Source: Henckelia pumila
Lineage: Eukaryota; Streptophyta; Magnoliopsida; Lamiales; Gesneriaceae
Assembly (NCBI RefSeq): GCF_033568475.1
Contig: NC_133123.1
Coordinates: forward strand, 22,864,622-22,928,621
Direction of reading: 5' to 3'
Length of the DNA stretch: 64,000 bases
Shown one piece after another: positions 15,001 to 25,679 of this stretch. Within the stretch, counting starts at the first letter, position 1; every line of letters begins with the position of its first letter. The position numbers were made by a program, and so were the translations under genes. The notes below the pieces were generated by a model that saw nothing but the letters and a program-made list of their open reading frames with translations, was not told where the DNA came from and did no database searches.

Positions 15001-15792
15001 TAATTTCCGAGTGAAACAACATGCGAGTGCCTTTCTTCATCTGAAATGTGTGCATGGACTATAATAAAGCTCACCTGGTGCGAAGTCCGTGTAAAGAATC
15101 ATCAAATTCCAAAACTGAAATTTTTGCATCTCGAAAAGTCAACATAATCGAGTCTCTCCTCCTTCCTTCATTAACACCTCCATTTGCTAACACCCCCAGT
15201 GATTCCACATTGCCATGCAATCTACAACAGTTTAACAAACCAGTATAACTAAGCACGTGATTGCCACCACAAGGGGAAAAAAATCAAATTTGGTGCCTAA
15301 TTTTTTCAAAGCTCAAGTTTTGCAACCTCGCTCCAACTCAATTTGCCCTTGATTTAATTCCTCAGTTCACAAAACTAAAAATGGAGTTGATACCATACAA
15401 ATCCACCCCACATATGATTTAAAATTTTGATACAAGATGGCCTCCAAATACATTGTCAAAAAAAGAAACCTGTAATGGCAGACGAGCTCGAGGGAGGCGC
15501 CGGATACGCCCGCCAAGACACCGCCACGTTTGGCCGGTTTGGAGTTCATAAGGTTAGAAGATTCCTCCTGAATTCTGACGGTGTAGACTTCCAGGACGTT
15601 GGCAGCTACAGTGATGAGGTTAGGAACAGGGCCAACAAGCTTGGTGGAGGAGGGCCAGTCAGAGTCCAGCCCATCACCGGGGAGTTCAGGGGCTCGCGGA
15701 GTGGCATCCGCGGGGGAGTGGCTGATGAACCCGGAGGCGCAGTGCTCGATGCCGGTGGCGTGGTGCATCATCTTGTATGCAGCGAAGCTCAT
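46..15792 (-). CDS. CPSF160: CPSF160, cleavage and polyadenylation specificity factor 160-kDa subunit (N-terminal half, 15 exons, 3' end outside window)
   Basis: The product is the large nuclear scaffold of the complex that recognises poly(A) signals and cleaves pre-mRNA. I recognised it by its plant CPSF160 sequence: start [10 protein letters not shown], then [17 protein letters not shown]-type, [97 protein letters not shown]. Exons in transcript order: 15470-15792, 15075-15221, 14537-14690, 13433-13568, 12070-12215, 11377-11472, 11248-11300, 10230-10361, 10055-10106, 9840-9959, 9437-9571, 8512-8640, 8204-8281, 287-418, 46-140. Every junction is GT-AG, phases join, and the exons total 1928 nt (about 643 codons) without a stop. 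The family is about 1,440 residues, so the remaining half including the CPSF_A domain lies beyond the left edge. Intron 13 is about 7.8 kb because of retroelements. The gene is apparently functional. Confidence 0.97.
1181..1651 (+). mobile_element. Ty3/gypsy integrase C-terminal fragment
   Basis: The open frame reads [14 protein letters not shown], the typical plant Ty3/gypsy integrase sequence after the catalytic core, then a basic coiled stretch ([14 protein letters not shown]) and [15 protein letters not shown], the GPY/F-type module. After about residue 105 the frame shifts: the familiar tail continues in another frame near 1508-1570. No LTR, reverse transcriptase or integrase catalytic motif is nearby. 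This is a dead scrap in CPSF160 intron 13, antisense to the host gene. Confidence 0.85.
1860..3106 (-). mobile_element. Truncated LINE (L1-type) reverse transcriptase fragment
   Basis: The minus strand carries LINE RT pieces: an LASRLKK-like block near 3060-3100, [10 protein letters not shown], then [25 protein letters not shown] around 2700-2800, a FADD catalytic-type motif near 2600 in another frame, and downstream sequence matching the region after RT near 1920-1980. It resembles the plus-strand LINE at 3929-7744 closely enough to be the same family, but it is 5'-truncated and broken by frameshifts. It lies sense to CPSF160 in intron 13. Confidence 0.8.
3107..3825. other. AT-rich intron sequence
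   Basis: No gene is seen. A short direct repeat with TCTAGTTGGTCTA lies at 3370-3405. The last 100 nt resembles arms of a hAT-type MITE (AAGTG...TTTTTTTAGAAGC) whose other part follows the LINE at about 7780-7860. Confidence 0.5.
3826..3928. repeat. 103-bp perfect palindrome at the LINE 5' junction
   Basis: Two 51-nt arms are exact reverse complements around position 3877. The left arm contains the LINE target-site duplication (AAATATTGAAAAGTATTTT, 3859-3877). The right arm is an inverted copy of that same flank and ends where the LINE begins. Confidence 0.9.
3929..7744 (+). mobile_element. LINE (L1-type) retrotransposon, ORF2 only, inactivated
   Basis: Domains in order: AP endonuclease (starts [12 protein letters not shown] at 3994; VIFQETK; second half 4419 on, [15 protein letters not shown]), reverse transcriptase (about 5290-6400: [43 protein letters not shown] at about 6030), then a C-terminal zinc-binding RVT domain (7118-7330, with C-x2-C and H-x4-HC spacing). 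The frame is broken near 4400, 4940, 5645, 6490 and 7047, so no active protein is made. There is no ORF1, so the copy is 5'-truncated. It ends in an A tract followed by a copy of the 19-nt left flank (7745-7763), a target-site duplication. It is antisense to CPSF160 within intron 13. Confidence 0.93.
11627..11710. repeat. 34-bp tandem repeat, 2.5 copies, in a CPSF160 intron
   Basis: Units start at 11627, 11661 and 11695 with TTTTAGGRCCTCGGGTATTC and are nearly identical. The array sits within the intron between exons 5 and 6. Confidence 0.9.
13027..13220. repeat. 97-bp tandem duplication in a CPSF160 intron
   Basis: 13027-13123 and 13124-13220 are direct copies differing at a handful of bases. 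They lie in the intron between exons 4 and 5 and do not touch coding sequence. Confidence 0.92.
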
Positions 15793-15840
15793 TTTGCCAG
15801 TTTGGGTTTAGCAATGTAAAGAGTGAAGCAGAGTAAAAGA

Positions 15841-15853
15841 TTAGGGTTTTATA
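15841..15853 (-). promoter_or_regulatory. TATA box overlapping a telo-box, CPSF160 promoter
   Basis: On the minus strand TATAAAA (15853-15847) runs directly into AAACCCTAA (15849-15841). The first is a good TATA box about 55 nt before the ATG. The second is the telo-box core found in promoters of plant housekeeping and translation genes. The 5' leader would be only about 25-30 nt. The assignment rests on motif and position only. Confidence 0.5.
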
Positions 15854-15856
15854 CGG

Positions 15857-18563
15857 GGAACTGTAACCGCGGCCGTTGGCGGGACTCACAAATCCACGGA
15901 CCCACCCGCCGGTGATTTTTAAAGAGTTATTATTATTATTATTATTTGTCTATTTAATTCAACTAGTCATTCTTTTGCGATGAACTGATTGTTATGGTTA
16001 TGTAATTATTAGTAAAAATTAGTAAATATGAATAAATAATTATAATTTAAATACAAATAAATTAAGATTGAGCTTTAATTAAATGATTTAAAATCTATGA
16101 ATTTAAATGTATTTTCATTATTTAGATAACTTAAAAAAAATCAAATTCATCTTGATATAACTAATCACAATATATTTTTAATCATTAAAATATTGAAATC
16201 AATTTAAATTCATTGTGGTTAGTGGATGTTGACAAAGCTTATATGTTATTTAAATTTGTATAAAACAGTTTTAAGTTATCGAAATAAGCTATTTGACATC
16301 TACCAAGATGTTTTTTATAATAAAAAAAAATCGTTACATTCCTACTTTTTTAAAAATGTCTTATTTCAATATTTTACTTTTCATGTTATCTTTGTATATT
16401 TAGTTAATTTTTCGCCCAATTTTCACGTTAACTAAAAAATTAACAGTCACTCATATTTTTCATTAACCTAAGATAATTTATTTTATTTTTTATATAAAAA
16501 TTTATGATAATATTTTAAAACTATTTTTGTATATATACAATTACTTATATTATCTTCGTAGTATTTTGTAATTTTTACAATAAAAAATCTCAAAATATTA
16601 TTTAAAAATAGATTATACTGTTTGAAAAATATGAACTTAACATTATCTCATAAAATAATTCTGTAGTTTTTAAATATGCTAAATTTTTTTGTCTTATTGT
16701 GTGACATTGTTTTAAATCTGATGTTGAATATATAATCTAAAAAAGGCTTATACTAAAAAAAAATTCAATTCAACATTATCTCGTAAAAGGATTTTGCTGC
16801 TTTTTAAATATTCTGTTATTTTTTTTGGGTCTTATTACGTAACATTTTTTTATATGTGCGTCTAAAAAGAGATTAAATTTTGCGGTTTTTTAATTATCTA
16901 TATATTTTTCTGTCTTATTTGTGTAACTTTTTTTAAAATTTGTTATTAGATATATCATCTAAAAAGAAATTATACAGTTTATAAAATTTAAATTTAACAT
17001 TATCTTTGCGTAATATTATTAAATATGTCGTTGAATATATAATCTAAAAAATAAGTATAAAATTAAAATTTAGCATTATCTCGTAAAAAAGATTATGTTT
17101 TGTTTTTAAAATATGATGTTATATATTTTTCGTTTCTTTGGGTAACGTTTTTTTTAAATTTTTTTTTTCTCGTAAAAATTTAAATTTACTAAATGAATAT
17201 ATTATTTCATCTTTTTAAAGCCAAAATCTGAATTTATTGTTATTTCGGAATTTCATCTGTTTAAAAATAAAATTTGAATTTGTTGTCATCTCATAATATT
17301 TTTCTGTGTTAATGACTAATTATATTTTTCACATATAGATTATTCGTTGTTTTTTTATAATTGCATTTTTTTGATTTTAGTAATGAGTTTTAGGCGAGAA
17401 AAAATTGAGCTTTCATTTTTAGCAGATTTTTCTACACACACATATATATATATATTGATATAGATATAGATATTTAAATAATAATAGTGTAAAAAAATAA
17501 AGGAGTTATGGTTTCAAGTTTTTTTTAATGTGCACAATGCACAAATAAATATTATATTAAAATTATTGAGTAGACTTTACAAAAATCAAAGACGCAACCA
17601 TTTGATAAATTTATTTTAAATTATATATTCATTAATGTTATAAAGGTTTGTTATTAATAATATTTAATAGATATAATAAAAATAATTAAATTATTTATTT
17701 TTGAGTTATTTTTTAATGTTTATTGATAATTTTTTCCAATTGACATCCCATAATTTATAAAATTTTATTAGAGTAGTTTCACAGAAATAAAAAAGACAAT
17801 GATGAGATATTTTGAAATTATGAAGATAAGAGAAAAAAGTAATGATATACATTTTTTATTTTTTTTAATTTTATGATAATACTATTTAAAGTAATTTATT
17901 TTTAGCAGAAAATTTGAAGTTTCTTTTTTTGGAAGATCTGTTTGCTTTATATATACATAGATAGATATAGATTTGTTGCAAACAAAGAACAAAAATTTAA
18001 ATATTCATTAAAATTATAAACTTATTAAAAAAATTTGTTTTATTACGTGTATATATATATATAACCAAGCAATTCAACTAAAGAAAACTTAACGTTTTTT
18101 CGCTCAAAATACTTACTTCAAATAGATTATTCATCTATAAACAAAAAAATTAAAAATCAAAACATATAATTTAAATATTTATGTATAATAACATAATCAT
18201 TACTACATAGGTGATGACACTAAAATCAAAGAGTTGTAATGATAATACTTATTTTAATATATATATATATATATATATATAAACAAAAAAATATATTAAA
18301 ATAAGAAAAGTGACATTTTTCCCTCCTAAAGTTTTATTTCAAAAATATATCATATATGCAAATAAAAATGTGATTGAATTTAAACTTATAGATAATATAA
18401 TATTGAAAAATAATAAAAAAAAGATGATATTATAAGTAATAAACTCTTTTATTTAAAAATTTTAAAATACCATTAAAAATATGATTGAATTTTTAAAAAA
18501 ATTAAAATAGTTATTTTTTTGATCAAACAAAGTTTACTTTTTGTTTTAATAAGCAGGTTGTTT
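15857..18563. other. AT-rich intergenic DNA upstream of CPSF160
   Basis: No coding feature is seen. It contains an (ATT)n run at 15927-15946, TA microsatellites near 17440 and 18257-18281, and an old degenerate repeat array (listed separately). Confidence 0.7.
16640..17095. repeat. Degenerate AT-rich tandem repeats
   Basis: The block CATTATCTYGTAAAA followed by a TTTTTAAATAT stretch, then GTCTTAT and GTRACATT, recurs with starts at 16641, 16774, 16998 and 17074. The spacing is irregular and the copies are diverged. It looks like a decayed minisatellite or the inside of an old transposon. Confidence 0.5.
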
Positions 18564-20410
18564 CACTACAACAAATATGAGTTTTCGTAGCGCGACATCA
18601 GAACCCGGATCCTCTACAGTGGGGTGTCAAACATCAAATGGTGCTGTGGATGAAACGACGGTGTTTCTTGTCATTTTTTTCCATTTGTATCTCTTTTGTT
18701 AAATGAAAACGTGGCTTTCATCAAATAAAAATTTCAGCATCATTTTTTCTTCTTTTTTTATTTTCTTTTTATCCCTTATTCCACATCTTCAATGGCACAC
18801 CATCCTGCCTCCTTTTTTCTCTTGCTTTCGTTCCATTGTTTATGCTTATCGACGAAAACTTGACTAGGGGTAATTGGATAAGGTATATCGCATATCGTAT
18901 CGAATACCGCATATCTATCGAAAATTTCGGTACCAAAATTTTCGATACCGATATCGTAGTATGGCATAAATTCATACCGATACCGTACCGAATACCGAAA
19001 TTTGGTACGGTATCGGTATGATATCGTGTATACCGATTTTTTTTAAACTGTTTTTTTAAAAAAATATCGGTATACGCGGTATCATACCGATACCGTGTAT
19101 ACCGATTTTTTTCGGTATACCAAAATACCAAAAATTTGAAAATCTTATACCGATGCTGAAAATACCGAAATTTTTGGTATATACGATTTTTTTCGGTACG
19201 ATAAAGGCGGTATGACGACATTTCAGTATTTTTCGCCAGCCCTAAACTTGACTACAAAGTTCGTTTTTTCCACGCACATACAGATTTAGTTTTACAATCG
19301 GTTTCGCTCGGTTTACGGTTTTTTTAATGAAAAATATTAGAAAATAGATTCAAACCGATTTTAAAAATAATAATATAGTGTATTTAAAATATAAAATATA
19401 GCTTAAATCATACAAAAATAAAATAAACTAAAACAATAATCGAAATTCAAAACTAAGTTAATAATTGAGCACAACAAAATAACCATTATATTGTCATTTT
19501 TTTTAATTTCAAACTTCAAACAAAATATTTGTAATAAAAAAAATGAATACTCTAAAAACTAATTTGAATATTATTTAAGAAGATGATGAGTTTTCTTTGT
19601 AAGATGAATAATTTTGAAGATATTTGAGATTTAGTGACGGTTTCTTTAGACGAATGTGTTGTTTACAATTATTAGTTTAAAAATATTATTTATCGATGGA
19701 TTCTAGTTTAAATATTGAGTTTAAACCTAGTACAAATTTGATATTCTAGATGATTCCCGGTAGTTTTGGGTTAAATATGATGGTAAAAACTAGATTTGAT
19801 AGTCTCACCACTTTGATTAATGTCTATGCAATTGTATTATTTTCATCGGGGAATAACTCCTTAAAAATGACAAGTTTGAGAAAAAAGAAAAAGAGAAAAG
19901 AAAAATATTTAAAAAGATAAGAATGAAATAAAAGTAATAAAAAAAAATAGCGAAGAACAATAAATAAGAAAGGAACACGTTTTAAAGAACGAAAAAAAAA
20001 GATTAAAAAAAATTGGCAAGAAACGTTGCAAAAGAGAGAAACAATCAAACAAATAGGAAAAAATTGGCAAGAAACGTTGTCGTTTCATCCACAATCCACA
20101 GCACCATTTTATGTTTGACACCCCACTGTAGATGATCCAAGTTCGCGACATCAATAGCGTACAATAAAAATGCGTAGTTGATAAGGTTATTAATAGCACG
20201 CGCATTTGTGTGTGATGTTAATACATTAATAATTTATAAAATAACAGCATGCAATTATTAATTGCACGCTGTAAATAATAGTTTTAACGACGTGCAAATA
20301 AAAACACGTTGTAAATAAATTTATCATGAGCTTGCAATATGTGTGATGCCGATAACAATGAAATAGAATAATATTTGCAGTGTGCGATACGCCGTTGTTG
20401 GGCTTTTTCC
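18564..20410. mobile_element. CACTA (En/Spm-like) element end, interrupted
   Basis: CACTACAACAAATATG at 18564 is the canonical CACTA terminal inverted repeat. Short subterminal motifs of the GCGACATC, GCACGC, GACGTGCAAA and CACGTTGTAAA kind follow. They are split by the Mutator-type insertion and resume at 20154. I could not find a convincing right terminus, and the boundary at about 20410 is only where the subterminal motifs fade. No transposase is seen, so it is non-autonomous or truncated. Confidence 0.7.
18601..20144. mobile_element. Non-autonomous Mutator-type element nested in CACTA
   Basis: Terminal inverted repeats of about 55 bp begin GAAC--GGATC-TCTACAGTGG. The element is flanked on both sides by GCGACATCA (18592-18600 and 20145-20153), a perfect 9-bp duplication as Mutator-like elements make. 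The inside holds a region of imperfect TACCGATA/GGTATCGG repeats (about 18870-19215) and AT-rich filler, with no transposase. Two long minus-strand frames there come only from the repeat. Confidence 0.9.
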
Positions 20411-22995
20411 CAGATTCAATAAATAACACCAAATCTCTAATCTCATAAACACCATGTGCTTGTCTTCTCTTCTCACCGTGACGCAGGTTGTTCAACCACG
20501 TGATTTGGTTAAGTTTTATCATTTTGTCATTTTTATAAAATTTCAAGCCAGCATGAATTTTTTAATTACCAAACTAATAATAAATTTCGGTTTGTTCTGG
20601 TTTGAATAATGATGCAATTCAATAATTTTTTAGTTTCATATAGTGAATTAATACATGAAAATTTCAATTCAAAAAAAAAAATTATCAATTGACAATGGAT
20701 AAAACTGTAGTGATATTTTATTTAGTCATGAAACAGAATGATTGAGTAAAATATTATAAATTAAAAATACTCGCTCGTTCAAGTTATAGAAATTTGCAAC
20801 TTTTAAAAACCTAAACTTTTATGGTTTTTTTTTTATTTGGGCTAAAATCTACAATAAATTAATTAGCCGATCCAAAACTATGCTGTTTGGTTCGGTTTCT
20901 CGAACACCCCAAAGTAGTGATATTAAAAATTTATAGTTGAGACAAATAAATCACGTTTTGAAGATTATATATATCAATCCAAGTGCGCAAATAAAATTTG
21001 ATTTCATGGTTTCAGTTAATTTACACAATTAGTGAAATTATATTGCATATTATGAATTTGCCACTGTATGACCAATCAATCACCGCTCTTCTTGTTCAAT
21101 GCTTAATTACTATTCATCGTGGTAGATATTTTGATTGTTAGAGGCAAAGAAATGAATCTAGCGCATTTACTCCTCGCTCATTCCATTGTGCAACGAGGCG
21201 AGTTATGAATATTGGTTACAAATTAATCTCGTTGATAATTCATTTATATAGTCTAGTCCCTGTTAATATTCAATAAAATGTTATGATTTTATTATATTTA
21301 TAAATTAAACAAAAAACAAATTGAATATAAAAACAAATGCAAAGAATTAATATATATAAGTGAAATATAAAAAAGAATATGTAGTAGCAGCTCCATACAT
21401 ATATATTAGCTCATTATAATACATATGTGTGCTGATGTAATATGGTCTAAAGTATATAACATAATTAAATGATGGTTTAATAAATTAACTTAAAATTAGA
21501 CCAAATTTATTTTATTGGAGGCCATTTTTAAAAACCCTCGGGATCATCTTATACTTTTTTTCATATTCATTCAACACGGATTAACTTTAAACATTTTGAA
21601 AATAACATTGTGTCGCAAACCAACACGTTCATGTACATTCCACAAATTTTTAAATATGGTACCCTGTAGATGCTTGGTGACATCCATAACTTTCTACATT
21701 CTTCAAGATCTACACTTATATAATTATCTACAATTTCACTTGTACATATTGTGTAGAATAATAATATTGATGTCATGGGATATATCCCGAGATATCGTCT
21801 GATATCTCGGGATATATTTATTTTTTGCATGAATTTAGATCGGAATTTATGATAACAAGCATGTTATTGGTGGTAAGTGATGTCTTGTAATTATTATTGG
21901 ATATAGGTCTCGCAAATATTCACTATCTACACTCGAACTTTGACTTGTCAATATTATCGGATCATGGGCCACATCCCATAAGATCATGGGCCTTGCCCTC
22001 TTAATTATGGACGGACATCAGTAGGCTGACATGAACATACGTTATCAATTATCTGAAGGACAAATAAATTTTTATTATATATACTATTTTCTTCTTGATT
22101 ACAGGAAATGGGGGAAGGGAATTTCTGCACTTTCTTCCCCATGATGTTTCCCATGTTTTTTTCTATCTTTTCTTCCATTTTTTTGTCTGACTTAGGCATT
22201 GGAGGGGTCACGCCGGAAGAAATCTTGGCGTTCTCTAATCGGTTTTAATGACTTTCAGGCAAATACAGGTGAAGAATTCAAATACGCTAGGAGCAAATTT
22301 TTGGAATCGCATCAAATATAGATAAAAATACATAGTACATATTGGGTAGAATAATATAGATAGAAGCATATTCTAGCAGAACCTTGTGGAGAGTTGATGT
22401 ATATAAGTTTCATCGACAAGGGCCAACCATGCAATTTAGTTTTAATGAAAATGGTTATTGGTCCTGAAAGATTCAGTTAATTAGATTTTAGACATCTCTT
22501 GCTAGCAAACTTGTATATATGTGGGAATTGAGATCCATGCTTGCCAATTGTAAATCACAAGTATATTTTAATTACTGAAATTATTCTCGATTCCATTTGT
22601 CTACAAAGTTTAATAAAATGATCTAAAATTTTAAACTTTTCTAGTCCATTTTAATTACCGTCACTGAAACTAATAAATATTCATATTCAATAATCTTAGA
22701 TTAAAAATTACAGTTGTCAAGTTAAATGGTTTTTAAGACCATCTAAGAATGATGAATATTACAACTAATTAATTTTACTTAAGAGTATCAAATAAGTTGT
22801 AAATAACCATAATCATGTTACAGACATACCAATATTTGTATAACAATTCTTATAACACAAAAATTTCAATACAAAATTATATTTATAAAAAAATATCGCG
22901 ATAAATTTAATACAAAATCTTATGATATGATAACAAAATTTCATTATATAATTGTTGTAAATATCGATTTACGATATATTTTTTTAACCACAACT
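20411..22995. other. Gene-free AT-rich spacer
   Basis: No gene with a recognisable protein is seen on either strand. A strong small hairpin at 21780-21817 is listed separately. Confidence 0.6.
21780..21817. repeat. Perfect hairpin with 17-bp arms and 4-nt loop
   Basis: ATATATCCCGAGATATC pairs exactly with its inverted copy across the loop GTCT. No flanking U tract or gene suggests a terminator. It is probably a transposon relic or an incidental palindrome. Confidence 0.85.
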
Positions 22996-23350
22996 AGGGG
23001 TGCAAACCAACCGAATTGAGCTGAATAATGTTAAAATTTTAAGGCTCGAATTCGGCTCGTTATAAGTATATTCGAGTTCGAACATATTCATGAACTATTG
23101 CTCGAATATTATGGTTCGAAAAGCTCAAAATGTTCCAAAAGTTTGAAATGTATATATATTTGTTATATAATTATATTATATTAATTAAATATTAACTATT
23201 CGCGAATCATCGAACAAAATAATTTTGGCTCGAGCTGTCTCGAAAAAAATTTCGAAAATTCGGCTCGATTTCGATTAGTTCGAATACGAATCAAATATTT
23301 ATCGAGTCGAGTCGAAAAACTCACAAACATATTTAATTCGTTTACACACC
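22996..23350. repeat. MITE-like repeat rich in TCGAG/CTCGA motifs
   Basis: It begins GGGGTGCAAACCAACCGAAT and ends ATTCGTTTACACACC, imperfect inverted ends. The body repeats GGCTCGA, TTCGAAT and GAGTCGAG. This matches a common plant repeat type that starts with GGGGTGTAAACGAG-like sequence. The exact ends are uncertain. Confidence 0.55.
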
Positions 23351-24296
23351 ATGCACCAGCAATAATCCACTAAAGATAAGATTTAATATGACATGGGTCG
23401 AAGAAATTTTTGTAGAGTAAAAACGGGAAAATATACAAATATGACAACCACGAAATGTGCTTGTGATAAGGGGGGATGGAGGATCCCAGAAATACCAACA
23501 AGAACAGGGTTTGTCCCCCGAGATGCATTTTCACGGCTAGGCCAAAGCCAACTAACCTGATTTTTTTTAAAAAAAAATATTATTTTACTAATATTTAAAT
23601 TTATTTTGATTTATTTTTGGTTTAGAAATATATATAATTATATGTGATATTTTCATTATATATATTTTTTGTTGACAGATGGTCACTCACCGTTTAGACG
23701 CTTTGGAGGTCGCCTACGCGGATTTTAAACAGTCTAAGCGACGATTAGATGACCTAAACTGCCAATTACTATAATAACACTCAAAACACTTTTTTTTAAA
23801 AAAAAAATTTAGTTGGTTTTCGTAACCAAACACACTGGTAATTAGATCTTAAATTTCTTGTTCATTCCTAAATTACAAGGAATCTTTTATTTCTAAATAA
23901 TTTAATTGAAATAGGGCGTCACAAAAAATTTCTATTCGACGTTTTTTTTTTTATTTCTTTTTTTTTTTTATCTTTTGCTATTCGACATCTTAGAATGAAT
24001 CCCCAATTAAAATATATGTGTGTATTTAAGTTATTCAATTCCAAATTCCACCAAATCTCATATAAATTTTTGAGTTCAAATACACTGTTAAAGTTTTAAA
24101 AGTCAAAAAAATATAGAATTAATTTTGAAATTTGATATATATATATGTATATATTTATTTATTTAATTTTTGTTTTCATCTATGGTGGATTGTTGAAATA
24201 GGGGATAGTATTCAATGACGGGATAACATCGAAATGATTGATTGAAACCATTCCTCCTGCCTCCTACTCTGCGCTGGGATCTCTTAACCTACGCCC
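23351..24296. other. Intergenic DNA and presumed DRM1 promoter
   Basis: The stretch is AT-rich. TATAAAT at about 24061 and a TA-rich run near 24140 are candidate TATA elements for the gene starting at 24297, but neither is clearly placed. No other gene is seen. Confidence 0.4.
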
Positions 24297-24659
24297 ATGG
24301 GTTTACTGGACCACCTCTGGGACGACACAGTCGCCGGCCCCCCGCCGGAAAACGGCCTGGGGAAACTCAGGAAACACTCTACTTTCAGCCTCGGATCTAA
24401 CTCCGGCAAGGAACCCGAAGGCCCAAATCGAAAATCAGAGGCGGCCGAGGATGCGACGAGGGTCACCAGAAGTATTATGATAGTTAAGCCGCAGCAAAAA
24501 GACTCGCCGCCAGCTTCTCCGGCGGGATCCACTCCGCCGGTTTCCCCTTTCTCCGGCGGAGGAAGAGAAGCCTTTCGGTTCAGGCGCAAATCGGCATCCT
24601 TCGCATACGAGAGGGCTAGCGCGATCGGACCCCGGAGCCCTCCTCCTCACGACCTGTGA
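24297..24659 (+). CDS. Dormancy-associated / auxin-repressed protein (DRM1/ARP family)
   Basis: The 120-residue product has all landmarks of the family: the N-terminal block MGLLDHLWDDTVAGPPPE, GKLRKHSTFS at 24-33, the central RVTRSIMIVKP (residues 55-65), the proline/serine block SPAGSTPPVSPFSGG, and a C-terminal FRFRRKSAS...GPRSPPP. The ATG context is GCCCATGGG. DRM1/ARP proteins are small and disordered, and they mark growth arrest: they rise in dormant buds and fall with auxin or sugar. Their molecular function is not settled. The frame is open from start to stop with no intron, although several family members are interrupted by introns. Base composition is GC-rich compared with the AT-rich surroundings. 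The call is firm; the exact paralog is not. Confidence 0.92.
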   Translation: MGLLDHLWDDTVAGPPPENGLGKLRKHSTFSLGSNSGKEPEGPNRKSEAAEDATRVTRSIMIVKPQQKDSPPASPAGSTPPVSPFSGGGREAFRFRRKSASFAYERASAIGPRSPPPHDL

Positions 24660-24784
24660 GCTCAGTCTTAGAGGCTTCGTCTCCGGAGCGGAGTTATGTT
24701 TTGTACGTAGCTGTGTGTATATGCTCGTTTTCGAGTTTGAAAAAGAAGACTCTGTATCTGTATGTCTCATGCTCTGCATCGTAT

Positions 24785-24790
24785 AATAAA
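24785..24790 (+). terminator. Poly(A) signal of the DRM1-like gene
   Basis: AATAAA lies 126 nt after the stop codon, in a T/G-rich context typical of plant 3' UTRs. Confidence 0.5.
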
Positions 24791-25406
24791 AGGCTCGTGT
24801 GTTTGGTTGCATAATTGGGAAAAATAAAACGCAAATAACAATGATCTTTCTTTCTATAGAATTCTAAAAGGGATTTTCGATCCAATCCGACTCAATTTGT
24901 AAACGTTAAAATTTTGTAAACAAAAGTACATAATAACTTTTTTTTAAATGTTCGCCCAAAGAGTAGCTTTAGGCTCGTGTTTTCTGCATGTCTGGACTTG
25001 ATAGCACATTATGATCAGTTTCCTTTCCGCATATTTTTGCGGGAAAATCTTGATCAAGTGGTTTTAGGATTTGTCTACTTCAGTGCATAATAGTAGTGTG
25101 GGAGATGGATGTAGACGCTAAATGATGCTGGATGGTGAAAGAAAGATTCTACTGACATGTTTTAGACTTTAAAATGTGGCTCGGGCTATACTACACCGGG
25201 TGATCTTCATCCAGTGCAGCATCTACCCTTGATTGGGCACCCGGGCCCAAGATCACCCGGTGCATCATAGCATCTCCTTTCAAATGTGAATTGGTTCTTG
25301 TAAAGTTTACACTGACTAGTGAATGAATCTCTTGTTTTAGTTTTCTATTACGCTCTACCGTTTTGCATGCATACCGAGGTGATCAAAAGACATGATGAAT
25401 ATGTAA
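24791..25406. other. Intergenic spacer
   Basis: No gene is seen. It contains an inverted repeat, CACCGGGTGATCTT (25194-25207) with AAGATCACCCGGTG (25249-25262), around a GC-rich 41-nt loop holding CACCCGGGCCC. The flanks (CTATACTA / CATCATAG) extend the symmetry imperfectly, so it may be a small MITE. Confidence 0.6.
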
Positions 25407-25679
25407 GAGCATATTCAAGGGTGAGATGGAGTTGGTGTGAGGAAGTTCAGCGATGATAACTTCATTGCTTGGTTCTGCGAGGGTGAGATGATGTTGTAGA
25501 GATGATGTTGAAATATTAATTTTTTATTTCATTAAATATATATTTTTATTTAAACACAAAATAAATTTGCATAAATTAAAAGAAATTAAAATTTAAATAT
25601 TACAAAAAATTCAAAATACACGAAATTAAGAAATTTTAAAAAGTACAAATAATTAAAGCAATACCAACAACAAAATAAA

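Noticed and set aside
15427-15819. 130-codon plus-strand frame over CPSF160 exon 1
   Set aside because: Antisense shadow of a GC-rich exon; the minus strand carries the conserved protein.
18769-19221. 150-codon minus-strand frame rich in Tyr/Arg
   Set aside because: It arises from the TACCG/GGTAT repeat and has no protein-like composition or homology that I recognise.
20701-20715. CTGTAGTG at about 20707 as the right end of the CACTA element
   Set aside because: Only CACTACA is shared with the left end, the flanking 3 bp do not match, and subterminal motifs have faded by then.
24284-24812. Minus-strand frames opposite the DRM1 gene
   Set aside because: GC-rich antisense shadows; the plus strand holds the recognised family motifs.
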